A stretch of DNA of 64,000 nt from Viscum album (lineage: Eukaryota; Streptophyta; Magnoliopsida; Santalales; Viscaceae): assembly GCA_963277665.1 (NCBI GenBank), contig OY728137.1, positions 1,175,980,670-1,176,044,669 of the forward strand, read 5' to 3'. A model generated the notes under the pieces. It was not told the origin of the DNA. It saw only the letters and a list, made by a program, of their open reading frames with translations, and made no database searches. Below are positions 12,015-24,276 of the stretch, piece after piece (the first letter of the stretch is position 1; every line of letters starts with the position of its first letter). A program made the position numbers and the translations under genes.

Positions 12015-15000
12015 TGTAAAGACCCAAAAATTTCAACGAATGCTTTTCTTAAATACTTTGAAATTTTACGAGTCTTCAGTTTCTAACGGCACCTAATTCC
12101 GAGGCCCGACGTGGCCAGAATCAATTTCTGAAGTTTTTTTCAGGTACGTTCAGTAAACGTACGTGCGTGGTTTTCTATCTTTTTAACTAGTGCTCGAAAT
12201 TGAAATCTAAGGGCACCGATGAACTCGCATCACCAGTATTCGCTTAAGGGGATCTTTACTACAGTTGCGTTTGCTCGGGAGGGGAAGTTAATTTATGGGG
12301 ATTTATAATAAATTAAATAAAACTGTTGTACACAATTTTATTTATGTTTGGTGGTTATTTCCTACAAGGGGAAGTTAGAGGTGGGGCCCACACCCAGATA
12401 ACCTCCCATGAGAGGATAATCTGATGTGGGGCCCACACAAGCCCATAACCCTTTAACTTTCCTTAAACTCCCCATTAACTCCCCTTCATTTAATTTTACA
12501 ACTCCTCTATTTTGAATTTTTAAACTCTTCACCTCTTAATTAATGCCCACAACTAGGATTAATTAAATGCCACATTTAATTAATCTTTGAATTCATTTGA
12601 ATCAATTTGAATTGCATGAAAATTCTATTAATGTTGGTAAGCTTTTATAATATTTTCCTTGGAAAATATTTCGGTGGGGGAAACCTCTGGAGAATTTTAA
12701 GGAAGTGTTCCTCTCCACGAAGAACGCTCCACGACTCGAAGAACGAGAAGCATTTTCTCTCCACTTTTCTTTTCAACTGGAACAAGATCGTGAGGAATGC
12801 CTCCATCCTTTATTATTCCTCCATGTCAAGGGAGAAGACACTGCTTGTGAGGACCGCCATCTATGACAAAGACTTCCAAAGTTGACGGGACGACACCATT
12901 CACCGCGATGCCATCTTCCACGACGCTCGACTACCCCGACGCTCGTTTTTCTGCGGCTCGTCGACGAACAAACCTCAATTACGAGGTAGGGGTTCATATA
13001 ACTTAAATTGAGTAAATTATACCTTCGATCATGCTGAATTCAAGTGATCATCCAGGGCCATTTGTTACCGCCCAACGCGGAGGATATGGGACGAACGAAC
13101 ATGGCCAGACGACCCTATGTTGTTTCCTATTTATATTCTCTATGAACATAATGTTCGACGAGATGGTGGTGACGACTGAAGGCGGCATCGACAACAGTGG
13201 CCATGCCCTGGTCCAAAGAGGACCACAGCACCGGGTGCCGCACGAATGGCCGACTGGGGCCCACAACCGTGGGCTGCTTGGGAAAAGAAGAACCGGATGA
13301 CTTTAACTGGCCGGGTTGGAAGAACCGCGATGCCTCTCGGAGCCACGCCGCGGAGAACCGCGACCCGCACTGGGCGGGCCGCTTCGGTGGATGAACCGGC
13401 CAGCTCATCGGCCGGCAAGATGGAAGGAGCTGTGGTGCCCATGGGCGCTGCGGACGGAGGATCTGCAGCTCGTAACCGTGGGACACTCGCGTCGGGAAGA
13501 CCGGCCGGCTTCGGCCGACCGGACAATAGGGCAGCTTCACTCTGTGCCGTCGTTTCAGAGAACAGGGGGCCGCGCCCTCCCCGATCAGCTCAGCCTACCG
13601 CGAGTCGGGCCACGCCCCTCCGAGTCGGGCCGCGCCCCGCTAGGTTAGGCCGACCCCTTAGCCAGGTCGGACACGCTGAGCCCGGAAGGGCCGACCCGCC
13701 AGCCCACCGGGCTTGACAGGCCGAGCCCATTTCGCTTAAATGCAAATAACATCTTGACCGTGCATCCGATCGACGCACCGTCTATGGAACTGGGATACCC
13801 GTGACGGGATGGTCCTTTTGCGATACTCTAAGTGAGTTTTGGATGACTTCGGAAAACGACTGGGTTTGTAATGAGTGTAATTCCAACTGGGCCCCTGAAA
13901 AAAAAAGCCAATACCTCTCAGACCGGGTGTCTGATTGACGGGCCATCTGTCATGTTGGGTTCCTTTTGACGAGACGAAAATTCGGGATAGATCAACACTG
14001 GACTTCATGATTGTTGATGTATCGACCCCTTGGCTCGAGGAGGGGATCATCCCGGAATAGAGCATGCTATGTGCGGGAACTCTAGAGCTGGCTGAGATGA
14101 TGAAGAGACTAGATTGAATCCTCCGTGGGTTCTACAGTAAGGAGACTGGACTGAATCCTTCATGGGTTCGACATCAATGATACTAGAATGAATCCTCCGT
14201 GGGTTCGACAGCAACAAGACTAGACTGAATCCTCCGTGGGTTTGACAGCAACGAGGCTGGACTGATTCCTCTGTGGGTTCGACAGCAACGAGACTCGACT
14301 GAATCCTCCATGGGTTCGACAGCAACAAGAATGGACTAAATCCTCCATGGGTTTGACAACAACGAGACTGGACTGAATCCTCCGTGGGTTCGACAACAAC
14401 GATACTAGACCGAATCCTTCGTGGGTTCGACAACAACAAGACTCGACTGAATCCTCCGTGGGTTTGACAACAACAAGACTGGACTGAGTCCTCTATGGGA
14501 TCGACAACAACGACATACTACTGTTTTAGGTTTCTGCAGGTATCTTCCGTTCGGCAGTGAAAGATGATTCAATGGATACAACTAATCATCTCTTACTATC
14601 TTTAAGTTTTTTATACCTGGTGTGATCTGAGTCTAGACTTTCAATCATTATCACTGATGTGATTGACTTGCTTTCCTGTGTGGACTGGGTTGTGCTTGGG
14701 GTCGAGAGTTGGAGTCAAACTGTGATTGATAACTTAGGTATACTTACGGGCATATACCTAAGTAGAGTTGGTTGATACTTCATGATTGTATCTTTCTTCT
14801 GTGGTTAATCCTTCGTGGATTATGGGAGGCCTTTAGGGGTCTCGGGGTCCCTACTGAGTATCGTATACTCATCCCTGCATGGACTATGCTCACACTACGT
14901 TGTGTTGGATGAAGACGACAGATAACACTGATCAAGGTGGAGGCTTGTGGAGTTGGATGGTACCCAGAGGTGGACCACTTGGTGAGACGTACACGGAGCG

Positions 15001-15356
15001 GACGGCCAAACCCAAGGTGATGAGGAGGCCATATGTACCCACCCTTCTGGTGGGATTCCCGAAGGATGAATTAGTGGTTGTTTTTTTACTTTACTAAAGT
15101 TGTACCAACTTTTCAGTTGTACTGTACTTACTGTTGGGATTGTATTTTCGGCCCCTTTCCTTTTAGCACTTACTTTTGCATTCAGTATTACTTAATGCTT
15201 TCTTCATTGCATACTCTGTTGTGATTGTTTACTATTATAAAGGTAACTCCTTCCTAGTATAGGGATTTATGCCTTTGGTGCTAGTCTCCTGCCCCTGGCC
15301 TATGGAATGCGGGATTGGGGTAGTCATGGCACGGGCCCCGAGGATGGATCGTGAGA
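12015..15356 (+). repeat. E3 5' LTR (3342 bp)
   Basis: It aligns end to end with 18859-22203. From left to right it holds: an opening block typical of Del/Tekay LTRs (CACCTAATTCCGAGGCCCG near 12090); AT-rich sequence with ATTTATAATAAATTAAATAAA; a GC-rich island at about 13060-13740; a 37-bp minisatellite (14106-14512); and an end block GGGCCCCGAGGATGG. Long open frames in the GC-rich island (for example 13246-13716) are not conserved as protein between the two LTRs and are not genes. Confidence 0.93.
14106..14512. repeat. 37-bp minisatellite in E3 5' LTR, 11 copies
   Basis: Eleven head-to-tail units follow AGACTGGACTGAATCCTCCG then TGGGTTCGACAACAACG, each 37 bases, with a few substitutions per unit. 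Since 37 is not a multiple of 3, a stop-free stretch cycles through three frames and yields a repetitive reading frame on the minus strand (14047-14439). That frame is an artefact of the repeat. The 3' LTR has 10 units. Confidence 0.92.
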
Positions 15357-15359
15357 AAT

Positions 15360-15371
15360 TGGTATAAGAGG
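15360..15371 (+). other. E3 primer-binding site (initiator tRNA-Met type)
   Basis: TGGTATAAGAGG lies 3 bases after the 5' LTR end. It differs slightly from the canonical TGGTATCAGAGC. Its position right after the LTR fixes the 15356 boundary. Confidence 0.8.
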
Positions 15372-15645
15372 AGTCGGTTCTACCGTAGAAATTAGAACTA
15401 TGATCATTATTTTCTATGAAGAAATAGTGTTAAGAGTATTGAGTGTGGTTTTCAGTCCAGGGAGTCCAGTGTTGGTGCGGCAGCCGACATATCCATACAT
15501 TAGAACCCTGACCTCTGATTTCCGACTCAGTGCACGAAAACACTGACTGCGTGTGTGTTTTCTTTGAAATGTTTTATTTGTGATTACTTTGTTTCAGCTC
15601 AACAGGTATACTATTTTAACCCTGGATCAACTGTTTCTTTTCAGG

Positions 15646-16590
15646 ATGGACCCATGAAGGTAGCTAGCTAGGTTTTTGAGTTACGTATGAAATGGTAGCC
15701 CACCGAGTGATGAGGCCTCAATATAGGGCCCCATCACAGCGGAGGAACCAACGGTACTACTAACCACTGGGCTACCGTTGCCACCATCTTTAGTAGTAGA
15801 GAGTGCACACTGCTTGATCGTGTTGCATGGGTTCCTGTGACAGAGGCCTCCAAGGTTTCGAGGTGAGACATATTTTTAGATAGTCGGGTGTTGGCTGGAG
15901 GTTGTAGCACGAGTTTTCCACACAGTTGGGACACCCGCTGACTTGATGGTGTACCTAGCTGTTAGTCTCTTTCAGGGAGCAGCTGAGAGGTGGTGGAGCC
16001 TAATTCTCTAGTTTTATGATGAGGCGAATCTCACCTGGGGAGACTTTGAGGGTCTTTTCAGGGCGGAGTTTGTACCAGCGACTTTACACTCTATGCGGGC
16101 TCTGGAGCTACTGCTCTTTCCGCAGGGATTTTTGAACGTAGCAGAGACTTCTACAGCCTGCAGTAAATAGATGACACAGAGGTCCAAGAGGACTAGGCCA
16201 ATAGGTGGGTGACCCTAGGATATTGGTATGGTTGTGCGGGGCACACGAGTTAGAGCCAACCATATGAGGAGCAGGAAATGCTATTCAAGCGGAGGGTAGG
16301 GTCACTTGGCTTGAGACTTCCCGACCCGCCCTGCAGATGAGAAGCAGATAGTAGAGGGACATCCCAGGCAGAGGAATAGGTTCAACCGTGGTGGTTCACC
16401 GGGAGTAGGTGGATGAGGCAGAGGAGCTGGCTGAGCTGTAGGTGGTGGATGGCGTTTCGAGGCCCTACCACCACCACCACCACGAGGTGGTCCACCTTGA
16501 CCGCAGGGAAAAGGTGGACAGGGAGAGCTCAGATTCAGGAAACTGAGGCCTACAACCATAGTGCTCTAGGATTAGGTGTACAGGAGTGGG
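15646..16590 (+). pseudogene. E3 gag
   Basis: This is the capsid protein of a Del/Tekay-type chromovirus, decayed. The proposed start ATG-Asp-Pro at 15646 is followed at once by a stop. The recognisable core is at about 15960-16145: AVSLFQGAAERWW, then FYDEANLTWGDFEGLFRAEF, matching the retrotransposon gag family motif (G-A-A-x-x-WW then W-x-x-F-x-x-x-F-x-x-x-F). A glycine/proline-rich low-complexity stretch with (CCA)n near 16465-16485 is the usual spacer before the zinc knuckle. I do not see an intact CCHC knuckle. Several frameshifts and stops are present. Confidence 0.75.
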
Positions 16591-17105
16591 ACTAGCTCTA
16601 GGTATGGAGACTTTTTTTCATGATGCTTCTATCTTTGTGGATGTCGTTGTTTGTGGTTGCTTTGTGTTTTTGTACTTCAAGCAGCTATAATAAAAGACAC
16701 TTTTCCATGTGATGTTTGCTTTTCTAACATTTTTTATGGTTGATACTGAGTGGTTACAGTTTAAAACTGTTGAATTGACCCTCACATTTGATGTTTCTAC
16801 TGGAGGAGACCCAGTGACCCCACACTGATGCCGACAGTGTGACTCAACCCTTGGAGGTGAGAGTAATGGTTGAATCTCTTAGTAGTAGCATCGAGGCCTT
16901 AATATGTCGTCCATGACATGAAATAGTACCGTTCATGTCAGGATTGACTATATTATGCAAAGAATGTGGTTCATCCATGGGATGAGACCATATTCCTATT
17001 TTCTGCAAAAAAGGGAAATCAAAGCAGCTCTTTTAGGATGTAAGCGAAAAAGGGTGTAGTCGAGTTCTTTTTACAAATGGCTAGTCGCACTCATAGTTCA
17101 TTGAG
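16591..17105 (+). other. E3 internal region where protease and RT should be; not recognised
   Basis: In an intact chromovirus about 2 kb of protease, RT and RNase H would lie between gag and the RNase H end. Here there are about 500 bases with no D-S/T-G active site and no xxDD motif. The sequence is either a deletion junction or strongly decayed pol. Confidence 0.5.
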
Positions 17106-18840
17106 CAAATGGTATATAGTTTACGCTAATCTCAAAAGTCTCAAGTGTGTCTTATCGTAGAAGGACCTGGACCTGAGACAACGACGATGGCTCGGGTTCC
17201 TCCAGGACTATGACTTTGAGATAGTCTATACTTATGGTAAGTGGAACATTGTAGCAGATGCTCTCAGCAAGAGATTAGGCATTCAGCTTCTAGTAGAGAC
17301 GACAGAGCATCCAACCACATTGTAGATATCCTTTGTGGATATAGATGGAGTACATTTTCTAGAATCTCTCACAGTCACTCCTTCACTCCTTCAGTGAGTC
17401 AGAGAGGCACAATGTGGGGATGTTGACTATGAGACGCGACGTGCTCATATATATCCTTAGTAAAGGAACCTGATGGATTTTATGAAGAAGGGGAGCAAAT
17501 CATCCTCTTTAGGGGACATACCATGGTACCAGATTTACTACAATAGGAGGTGCTAAGGGAGTTATACACTTTCCCTCTAGCGGTACATCCAGGAGTGGAA
17601 AAGATGTATCAGGACCTCAGATGACAACACTGATGGTTGGGTATGAAGAAGGCAGTAGAAGAGTTCATTTCACGACGCCTCACTTGTCAGCAAGTGAAGG
17701 TGGAGCACTAGGTACCAGCAGGCTTGGTGCAGCCTTAGAGGTCCGAGAGTGGAAGTGGGATGGGATATCCATGGATTTCGTGATGGGGCTTCCACGTACA
17801 TCTAGAGGTCACGAATCTATTTGGGTGATCGTAGACCAACTCACCAAGTCCGGCCACTTCCTACCGATCAGAGATCAGGGCTCGGTAGAGAGCTTGGTAT
17901 GCCTCAACATTTAGGAGATCATATGGCTTCATGGTGTGCCATTGACTATCGTCTCCGATCGAGATGCTCGTTTCGCTTCCTAGCTTTGGAAGGGGTTACA
18001 TGAGGCTTTTGAGATGCAGCTTTGCTTGAGCACCACCTTCTATCCTCAGACGAATGGTTAGACTGAGAGGACCATTCAGACTCTCGAGGACATGCTCCGT
18101 GCATGTGTCCTTAACTTTGGTCATAGTTGGGAGGATCACTTACCCTTGGTGGAGTTTATGTACAACAATAGTTACCACTCCACCATCGGGATGAACCATT
18201 ACGAGGCACTGTACGACCGACCTTGCAGATCACCTTTGTGTTGGACTGACCCAGGGGAGTCAGCACTTGTAGGACCAGAGATGGTTCATGCTATGACAAA
18301 GAAGGTGCAGATCATCCAGGATTGGATGAAGACTACACAGAGCAGACAGAAGTCGTATGCTGATAGGAGACAAAGACCATTGGAGTTCGAGGATGGCGAC
18401 CACGTCTTCCTACAGGTCTCACCTCGATGAGGTCTATGGAGATTTGGCCGGGGAGACAAGTTATCTCCATGTTTCATCAGACCTTTCCAGGTCCTCATTA
18501 GAGTAGGAGAGGTGGCTTACCGCCTGGCCCTTCCACCTTAGTTGCACCAGGTGCACGACGTCTTCCATGTATCTCAGCTAAGGAGATACGTTCATGACCT
18601 GTCCCACTTCATCGACCACGGGGAGCTGGACATCGATGACGGGGCGACATTCTCAGAGGTCCCGATGGAGATCAAGGATCGACAGAAGCGGGTCCTCCAT
18701 AGATGGTCGATTCCTCTGGTTCATGTTCGCTAGCATCACTGGAACCTCCAGGAGAGCACATGAGAGCGGGAGGATCAGATGCGTCCTCAGTACCCACATC
18801 TGTTTCCCTAGAGTGTGTTGTAGCTTTACGGGGACGTAAA
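17106..18840 (+). pseudogene. E3 pol remnant: RNase H end, integrase, chromodomain-type tail
   Basis: The region starts in the RNase H C-terminus (KDLDLRQRRWLGFLQDYDFE, then GKWNIVADALSKRL, about 17160-17275). The integrase zinc-binding part follows at about 17530-17700 (VHPGVEKMYQDLR, LTCQQVKVEH). The catalytic core includes EWKWDGISMDFVMGLPRTSR (about 17748-17805) with the first catalytic Asp, WVIVDQLTKSGHFLPI, and DRDARF near 17955. The core ends with RTIQTLEDMLRACVLNFGHS. The tail carries HQVHDVFHVSQLRRYVHDLS (18540-18600) and a terminal QMRPQYPHLF (about 18780-18810), as in chromoviruses whose integrase tail binds chromatin. Frameshifts near 17910 and 18090 and stops near 18430, 18540 and 18733 break it. 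Confidence 0.88.
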
Positions 18841-18845
18841 GCCCT

Positions 18846-18858
18846 GAGGTGGGATAAA
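18846..18858 (+). other. E3 polypurine tract
   Basis: GAGGTGGGATAAA sits directly before the 3' LTR start, where plus-strand DNA synthesis is primed. It is nearly all purine. Confidence 0.7.
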
Positions 18859-21800
18859 TTTAAAGACCTAGAAATTTCAAGGAATTATATTTTCTTAAAT
18901 ACTTTGGAATTATATGAGTCTGCGGTTTCTGACAGCACCTGATTCCGAGGCCCGGTGTGGCCGGAATCAATTTCTGAAGTTTTGTTCTAGTACATTCAGT
19001 AAACGTACGTGCTAGTTTTTTTATCTTTTGAACTGGTGCTCGGAATTAAAATCCGAGGGCACTAATGAACTCACAACACCAATATTCTCTTAAGGGGACA
19101 TTTACCGTAGTTATGTTTGCTCGGGATGGGAAGTTAGTTTATGGGGATTTATAATAAATTAAATAAAATTTTTGTACACAATTTTATTTATATTTGGTGG
19201 TTATTTTCTAAATGGGGAAGTTAGAGGTGGGGATCACACCCACATAACCTCCCATGAGAGGATAATGTGAGGTGGGGCCAACACGAGCCCCTACCCTTTT
19301 AACTCTCCTTAAACTCCCCATTAACTCCTCGTCATTTAATTTGACAACTCCTTCTTTTGAATTTTTAAACTCTTCACCTCTTCTTAATTAATGACAACAA
19401 CTAGGATTAATTAAATGCCACATTTAATTAATCGTTGAATTCATTTGAATCAATTTGAATTTCATGAAGATTCTATTAAAGTTGGGTAGCTTTTATAATA
19501 TTTTCCTTGTCAACTATTTTAGTGGGGGAAACCTCTGGAGAATTTGAAGGAAGTGTTCCTCTCTGCGAAGAACACTCCATGACCCAAAGAATGAGAAGAA
19601 TTTTCTCTCCAATTTTCTTTTTAACTGAAATAAGATCATGAGGAACGCCTCCATCCTTTCTTTTTCCTCGGCGTCAAGGGAAAAGACACTGCTCGCAAGG
19701 AATGTCATCTACAACAACGTCTTACAACATTGATGAGATGACACCATTCTCCGCGACACTGTCTTCCATGATGCCCGACTACAGCGACACTCATTTTTCT
19801 ACAGATCATCAATGAACGAACCTCAATTACGAGGTAGGGGTTTTTTATAATTTAAATTGAGTAAATTATACCTTCGATCTTGTTGAATGCAAGTAATCAT
19901 CCATGGACATTTGTTACTGCCTAACGCGGAGGGCGCGAGCTGAAAAAACACGGCCTGGCGTCCCTCCATTGTTTCTTGTTTTTATTCGCGATGGAGACAA
20001 TGTTGGAAGAGATGGTGGTGACGACCGAAGGCGGCATCGGTAACGGCCGTCGCACGCCGGCCCAAAGAGGACTGCGACATCGGGTGCCATGTGGAAGGGA
20101 TACCACGACCCGTAACTACGGGACACTCGACCGAAGAAGAACCAACTGACTTCAGCTGGCCGGGCTGGAATAATTGCGGCGCCTCTCGGCGCCGTACTGC
20201 GGAGAATTGCGGCCCGTGCTGGGCGGGCCGCTTCGACGGACGAACCGACCGACTCATCGGCCGACCAGACGGATGGATTCACGACGCTGATGGGTTCCAC
20301 GGGTGGAGGATCCGTGGCCCGCAAATGCGGGCTGCTCGTGCCAGGAAGACCGGCCCACTTCGGCCGGCCAGCCAGGAGGGAGGCGCTGCTCGGTGCCGCC
20401 ATTTCGAAAAACCGGGGGCCGCACCCCCCCACCCCGGTCCGCTCGGCCAGTTGGATTAGCTGCGACCAGCCCCGGGCCGGGCTGTGCCACGCCGGGACGG
20501 GCCGCGTCCCGCCGCGCCTTACCGGGCCGGACCGACCCCTTAGCTGGGTCAGACCCGTCGAGCTAGGACGGGCCGACCTGCCAGCCCACCGGGCTTTAGG
20601 GGTCGTCCCCTTTTCACTTAAATGCGAATAACTTCTTGACCGTGCGTCTGATCGACGCACCATCTACGGAACTGGAATACTCGTGACGAGACAGTCCTTT
20701 TCTGCTACTCTAAGTGAGTTTTGGAAGAATTTGGAAAACGACCAGGTTTGGAACGAGCGTAATTCCAACCGGGCCCCTCAAAATAAAAAGCCAATATCTC
20801 TCAGACCGATCATCTGATTGACATGCCGTCTGTCGCGTTGGGTTACTTTTTACGAGATAGAACTTTGGGATACATCAAATCTAGACTTCATGATAGTTTA
20901 TGTATCGACCCCTTGGCTCGATGAGCAGACCCTCCCAGAATCGAGACTGCTATGTGCGGGAACCCTAGAGCTGGCTGCGACGATGACGAGACTGGACTGA
21001 ATCCTCCATGGGTTCGACAGGAATGAGACTGGACTGAATCCTCCGTGGGTTTGACAACAATGAGACTGGACTGAATCCTCCATGGTTTTGACATCAATGA
21101 GACCAGACTGAATCCTCCCTGGGTTTGAAAACAATGAGACTGGACTGAATCCTTCGCGGGTTCGACAATAACGAGACTGGACTAAATCCTCTGTGGGTTC
21201 GACAATAACAAGAATGCACTGAATCCTCAATGCGTTCGATAGAAATGATACTGGACTGAATCCTCCATGGGTTCGACAACAATGAGACTGGATTGAATCC
21301 TCCGTGGGTTCGACAACAACGAGACTGGACTGAATCCTCCATGGGTTCGATAACAACGACATACTGCTGTTTTAGGTTTCTACTGGTATCTGCCGTTCAA
21401 CAGTGAAAGATGATTCAGTGGCTAGAAATAATAATCTCTTACTATCTTAAAGTTGTGTATACCTGGTGTGAGCTGAGTTTTGACTTTCAATCATTATCAT
21501 CGAGGTGATTTACTTGCTTTCCTGTGTGGACTGGGTTGTGCTTGGGCTCGAGAGTTGGAGCGGAACTGTGATTGATAACATAAGTATATGTATTGGAATT
21601 TACCTAAGTAGAGTTGGTTGATACTTCGTGATTGTATATTTCTTCTGTGGTTAATATTTCGTGGATTCTGGGAGACCTTCAGGGGTCTCGGTGTCCCTAA
21701 TGAGTATCGTTTACTCACCCCTGCATGGACTATGCCCGCACTACATTTTGTTGGATGCAGACGAAGAACAACACTGATCGAGGTGGAGGCTTGTGGAGCT

Positions 21801-22203
21801 GGATGGTACTTGGAGGTGGGCCACTTGGCGAGACGTACATAGAGCGGACGACCAGACTCGAGGTGCTGAGGAGGCCATCTGTACCCACCCTTCAGGTGGG
21901 ATTCCCGGAGGATGACTCAGTGGATACTGTTTTACTTTACAGCAGTTGTACCAGCTTTTAAGTTGTACTGTACTTACTGTTGATCTTGTATTTCCGGGCC
22001 CTTTCCTTTTAGCACTTACTTTTTCATTCAGTATTACTTAGTGCTTTCTTTAGTTGCATACTCTATTGTGTTTATTTACTATTATAAAGGCAATGCCTTC
22101 CTAGTATAGGGATTTACGCCTTTGGTTCTAGTCACCAGCCCCTGTCCTATGGAAGGCGGGCTTAGGGTAGTCACGGAACGGGCCCCGAGGATGGGTCATG
22201 ACA
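18859..22203 (+). repeat. E3 3' LTR (3345 bp)
   Basis: It aligns throughout with 12015-15356. The first bases read TTTAAAGACC (TG changed to TT) and the end is intact (GTCATGACA). The GC-rich island is at about 19920-20620 and the minisatellite at 20989-21358. In the stretches I compared by eye roughly one base in eight differs from the 5' LTR, mostly transitions. The 249-residue minus-strand open frame at 19914-20663 is an artefact of GC-rich sequence. Confidence 0.93.
20989..21358. repeat. 37-bp minisatellite in E3 3' LTR, 10 copies
   Basis: Ten units have the same 37-base period and consensus as 14106-14512. One unit fewer than the 5' LTR implies a gain or loss after integration, or during the last reverse transcription. 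Minus-strand frames at 20898-21362 are produced by the repeat. Confidence 0.92.
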
Positions 22204-22208
22204 GGAAA
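22204..22208. repeat. Target-site duplication of E3, right copy
   Basis: GGAAA, matching 12010-12014. Confidence 0.9.
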
Positions 22209-24276
22209 TGAACAAAAAAATAAATAAATATCAGTGTAATGAAAATAGGAAAAAAAATACAACCTACATATGGTAATTAAAAAGAGGAACTAATAAAATA
22301 ATAATAACGAATCATGTAATGAAAATATGAAATGTATCTAAATGTCAAATTGAAAGAAATACAATATAAAAGAACTAGCTAACACAAATAAACTCAAAAT
22401 TACCTAGTACCGAACCCCATGTCGGTCCCATCTCCATACTCTATCCTATCTTGGAAGAAACAATCAATAACAATTTTCATTTTCCTTGTTTAAACCTGCA
22501 TCCAAGTAATCTTCTTGGGTATGAAATAGAAGACCAAATAGGGTTTGAGTAAAACTTATTAGGTCAACACCACTGTGTCTAAAAAATACTAATCCAATAA
22601 TAAGTGCATGAAATAAAGAGATAAACAAGTGTATTTATTAATCAATTAATATAATACAATAATCAACCTATTTAGGCACCATGCCAAAATATCTATAATC
22701 ATATATCATAACCATTACAACTATAACCACAAACCATTGAACAATCACATAATCGAGAAAAGACATCTATATAATAATTTTAGCATCTAGGGAAATCCTT
22801 TTATATAATGATTTTAGCATCTCGTCATAGCCCTCTATATAATAATTTCAGCATCTGAGCATAGACCTCTATATAAGAATTACAACATTTGGGCATATCC
22901 CTCTATATATGCATTAAAACATGAGACTAGCCCAAGACTTCTATATAATAATTACAGCATGAAATTAGGGAAAGCCTAAAATATAATAACTTATTCATGA
23001 ATCACACCACATTTCATAAAAAATAATATCATAATATCATATCATATACCTCAATGGTTAATTCTGAAAATTAATATTTGTGTTTTAATTTCAAATTAAT
23101 TTTTATATCAAATTATTTAAAGTAATTTTGATAAACAATAATACATTACTAATGTTTTTATATATCATGAAATCACATAAGTTATCATGTCACTCTAATA
23201 AAAATTTAGAACATTAGCCAATTCATTATTGTTCAAGAGTTTTCTCACCCCACGGGTAGCCACAAGACCAGTCTCAACACCATTGATTCCAAAGGGATCC
23301 AAGGAATAATCTAATCAATGATTTATAACAATTCATAATTCAATTAATCAATCAGAATTTTGTTTCAGTGAAATCATAATATTTCACATACTTAAAAATT
23401 TAACAAAACATTGAGTTATGTTTTAAACCACCTACCTTTATCTAGAGATCAAAAAACATTTCCAACAGGTAATTCTAAGAAGAAAAAATGAGTATAATAT
23501 CTCAATAAGAATCATAGATCACAAAAGACTCATATCAATACCTGATTACTTTATAGTAAAAAGGTGACACCTCTCTAATAGAGAGCAGTGGATGAGTGTA
23601 AGGAAACCCTAAAAAAACTCATCAAAGATCGATTGCTTGAATGAGATATCTTGGATGGAATAAGGCACTCCAAAATCACTTAGAAATTACCTAGGGCTTG
23701 AGAGAGAAGGTTTACATAGAAGAGGAATGAAAACATAAGTGCATGACATGGTTATAATTAATAATCCAAGAAGTAAAAAACATGTAAATGTATTACATTG
23801 TGTGAAATCATCAATTTAAGAGTATTCAAAAATTCATGTCGCCTTAGGTAAATTTAACCCTGCCAAAACATTACGCATCATTAAATGAAGTTTCACGCAA
23901 CGTAACTAGTTAAATACCTATACTTCTTTCACAAAATCTTCTAATAAATAGTTACATGTCGTACAATACATATACATGACACCTAAATGTCCTTCAAGTA
24001 GTTTTAAGCCCAAAATCCTCAGAAGATCCCCAACCACCTATGAAGCCTTCTAATATCATGGGAAAACCTCATAATCCCATTTAAAACATTTATACTTGGA
24101 CTAAATTAATTAAAAAAAACTTATATCCCCAAACTTTATGTCATTTTCCCCAAAAAATCTCCCCATATCCGAATGAGTCTCAACAAATGAGGTTTAAAGA
24201 CAAATGAAAACCCAAAACAGAGGATCAATGAAAAAACTAAAAGAGGGGCACACTAAGATAAGGATGAGACCTTACA
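22209..24276 (-). repeat. E2 3' LTR, proximal piece (right of E3)
   Basis: It continues the LTR interrupted at 12014. It aligns with 29606-31679 through many shared blocks, for example CACCTACCTTTATC near 23430 and 30832, and TCAAGNGTTTTCTC near 23235 and 30640. On the minus strand the LTR starts TGTAAGGTCTCATCC at 24276, directly after the polypurine tract. Confidence 0.88.
22761..22975. repeat. 34-bp degenerate minisatellite in E2 3' LTR
   Basis: About six imperfect units follow the pattern CCTCTATATAATAATTTCAG then CATCTGAGCATAGA, with a 34-base spacing. Each unit carries a TATATAA or TATATAG core. The other E2 LTR has the same array at 30165-30410. Confidence 0.7.

Larger units (their letters stand above)
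12015..22203 (+). mobile_element. E3: Del/Tekay-like chromovirus with 3.3-kb LTRs, RT region missing
   Basis: E3 spans 10,189 bp: two long LTRs (3342 and 3345 bp) around an internal region of only 3.5 kb. It begins TGTAAAGACCC, ends GTGACA (GTGAGA in the 5' LTR), and is flanked by perfect GGAAA. Internally I see an initiator-Met primer-binding site, a gag core, the RNase H C-terminus, an integrase and a chromodomain-type tail, then a polypurine tract. No protease active site or RT catalytic motif is visible between about 16600 and 17100, so it lacks most of pol. The LTR start and gene order are those of the Del/Tekay lineage. It is the youngest layer of the nest. Confidence 0.92.

Noticed and set aside
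13246..13716. 156-residue open frame on the plus strand, and other overlapping frames at 13127-13540
   Set aside because: They lie in the GC-rich LTR island, overlap on several frames, and are not conserved as protein in the other E3 LTR.
14047..14439. 130-residue repetitive protein (and 20898-21362)
   Set aside because: Generated by the 37-bp tandem repeat cycling through three frames.
14106..14512. Array of 37-bp repeats resembling a CRISPR
   Set aside because: Units are head to tail with no unique spacers, and the context is a plant retrotransposon LTR.
19914..20663. 249-residue minus-strand open frame, the longest in the window
   Set aside because: Same GC-rich LTR island; low stop density follows from composition, and there is no domain or conserved frame with 13060-13740.
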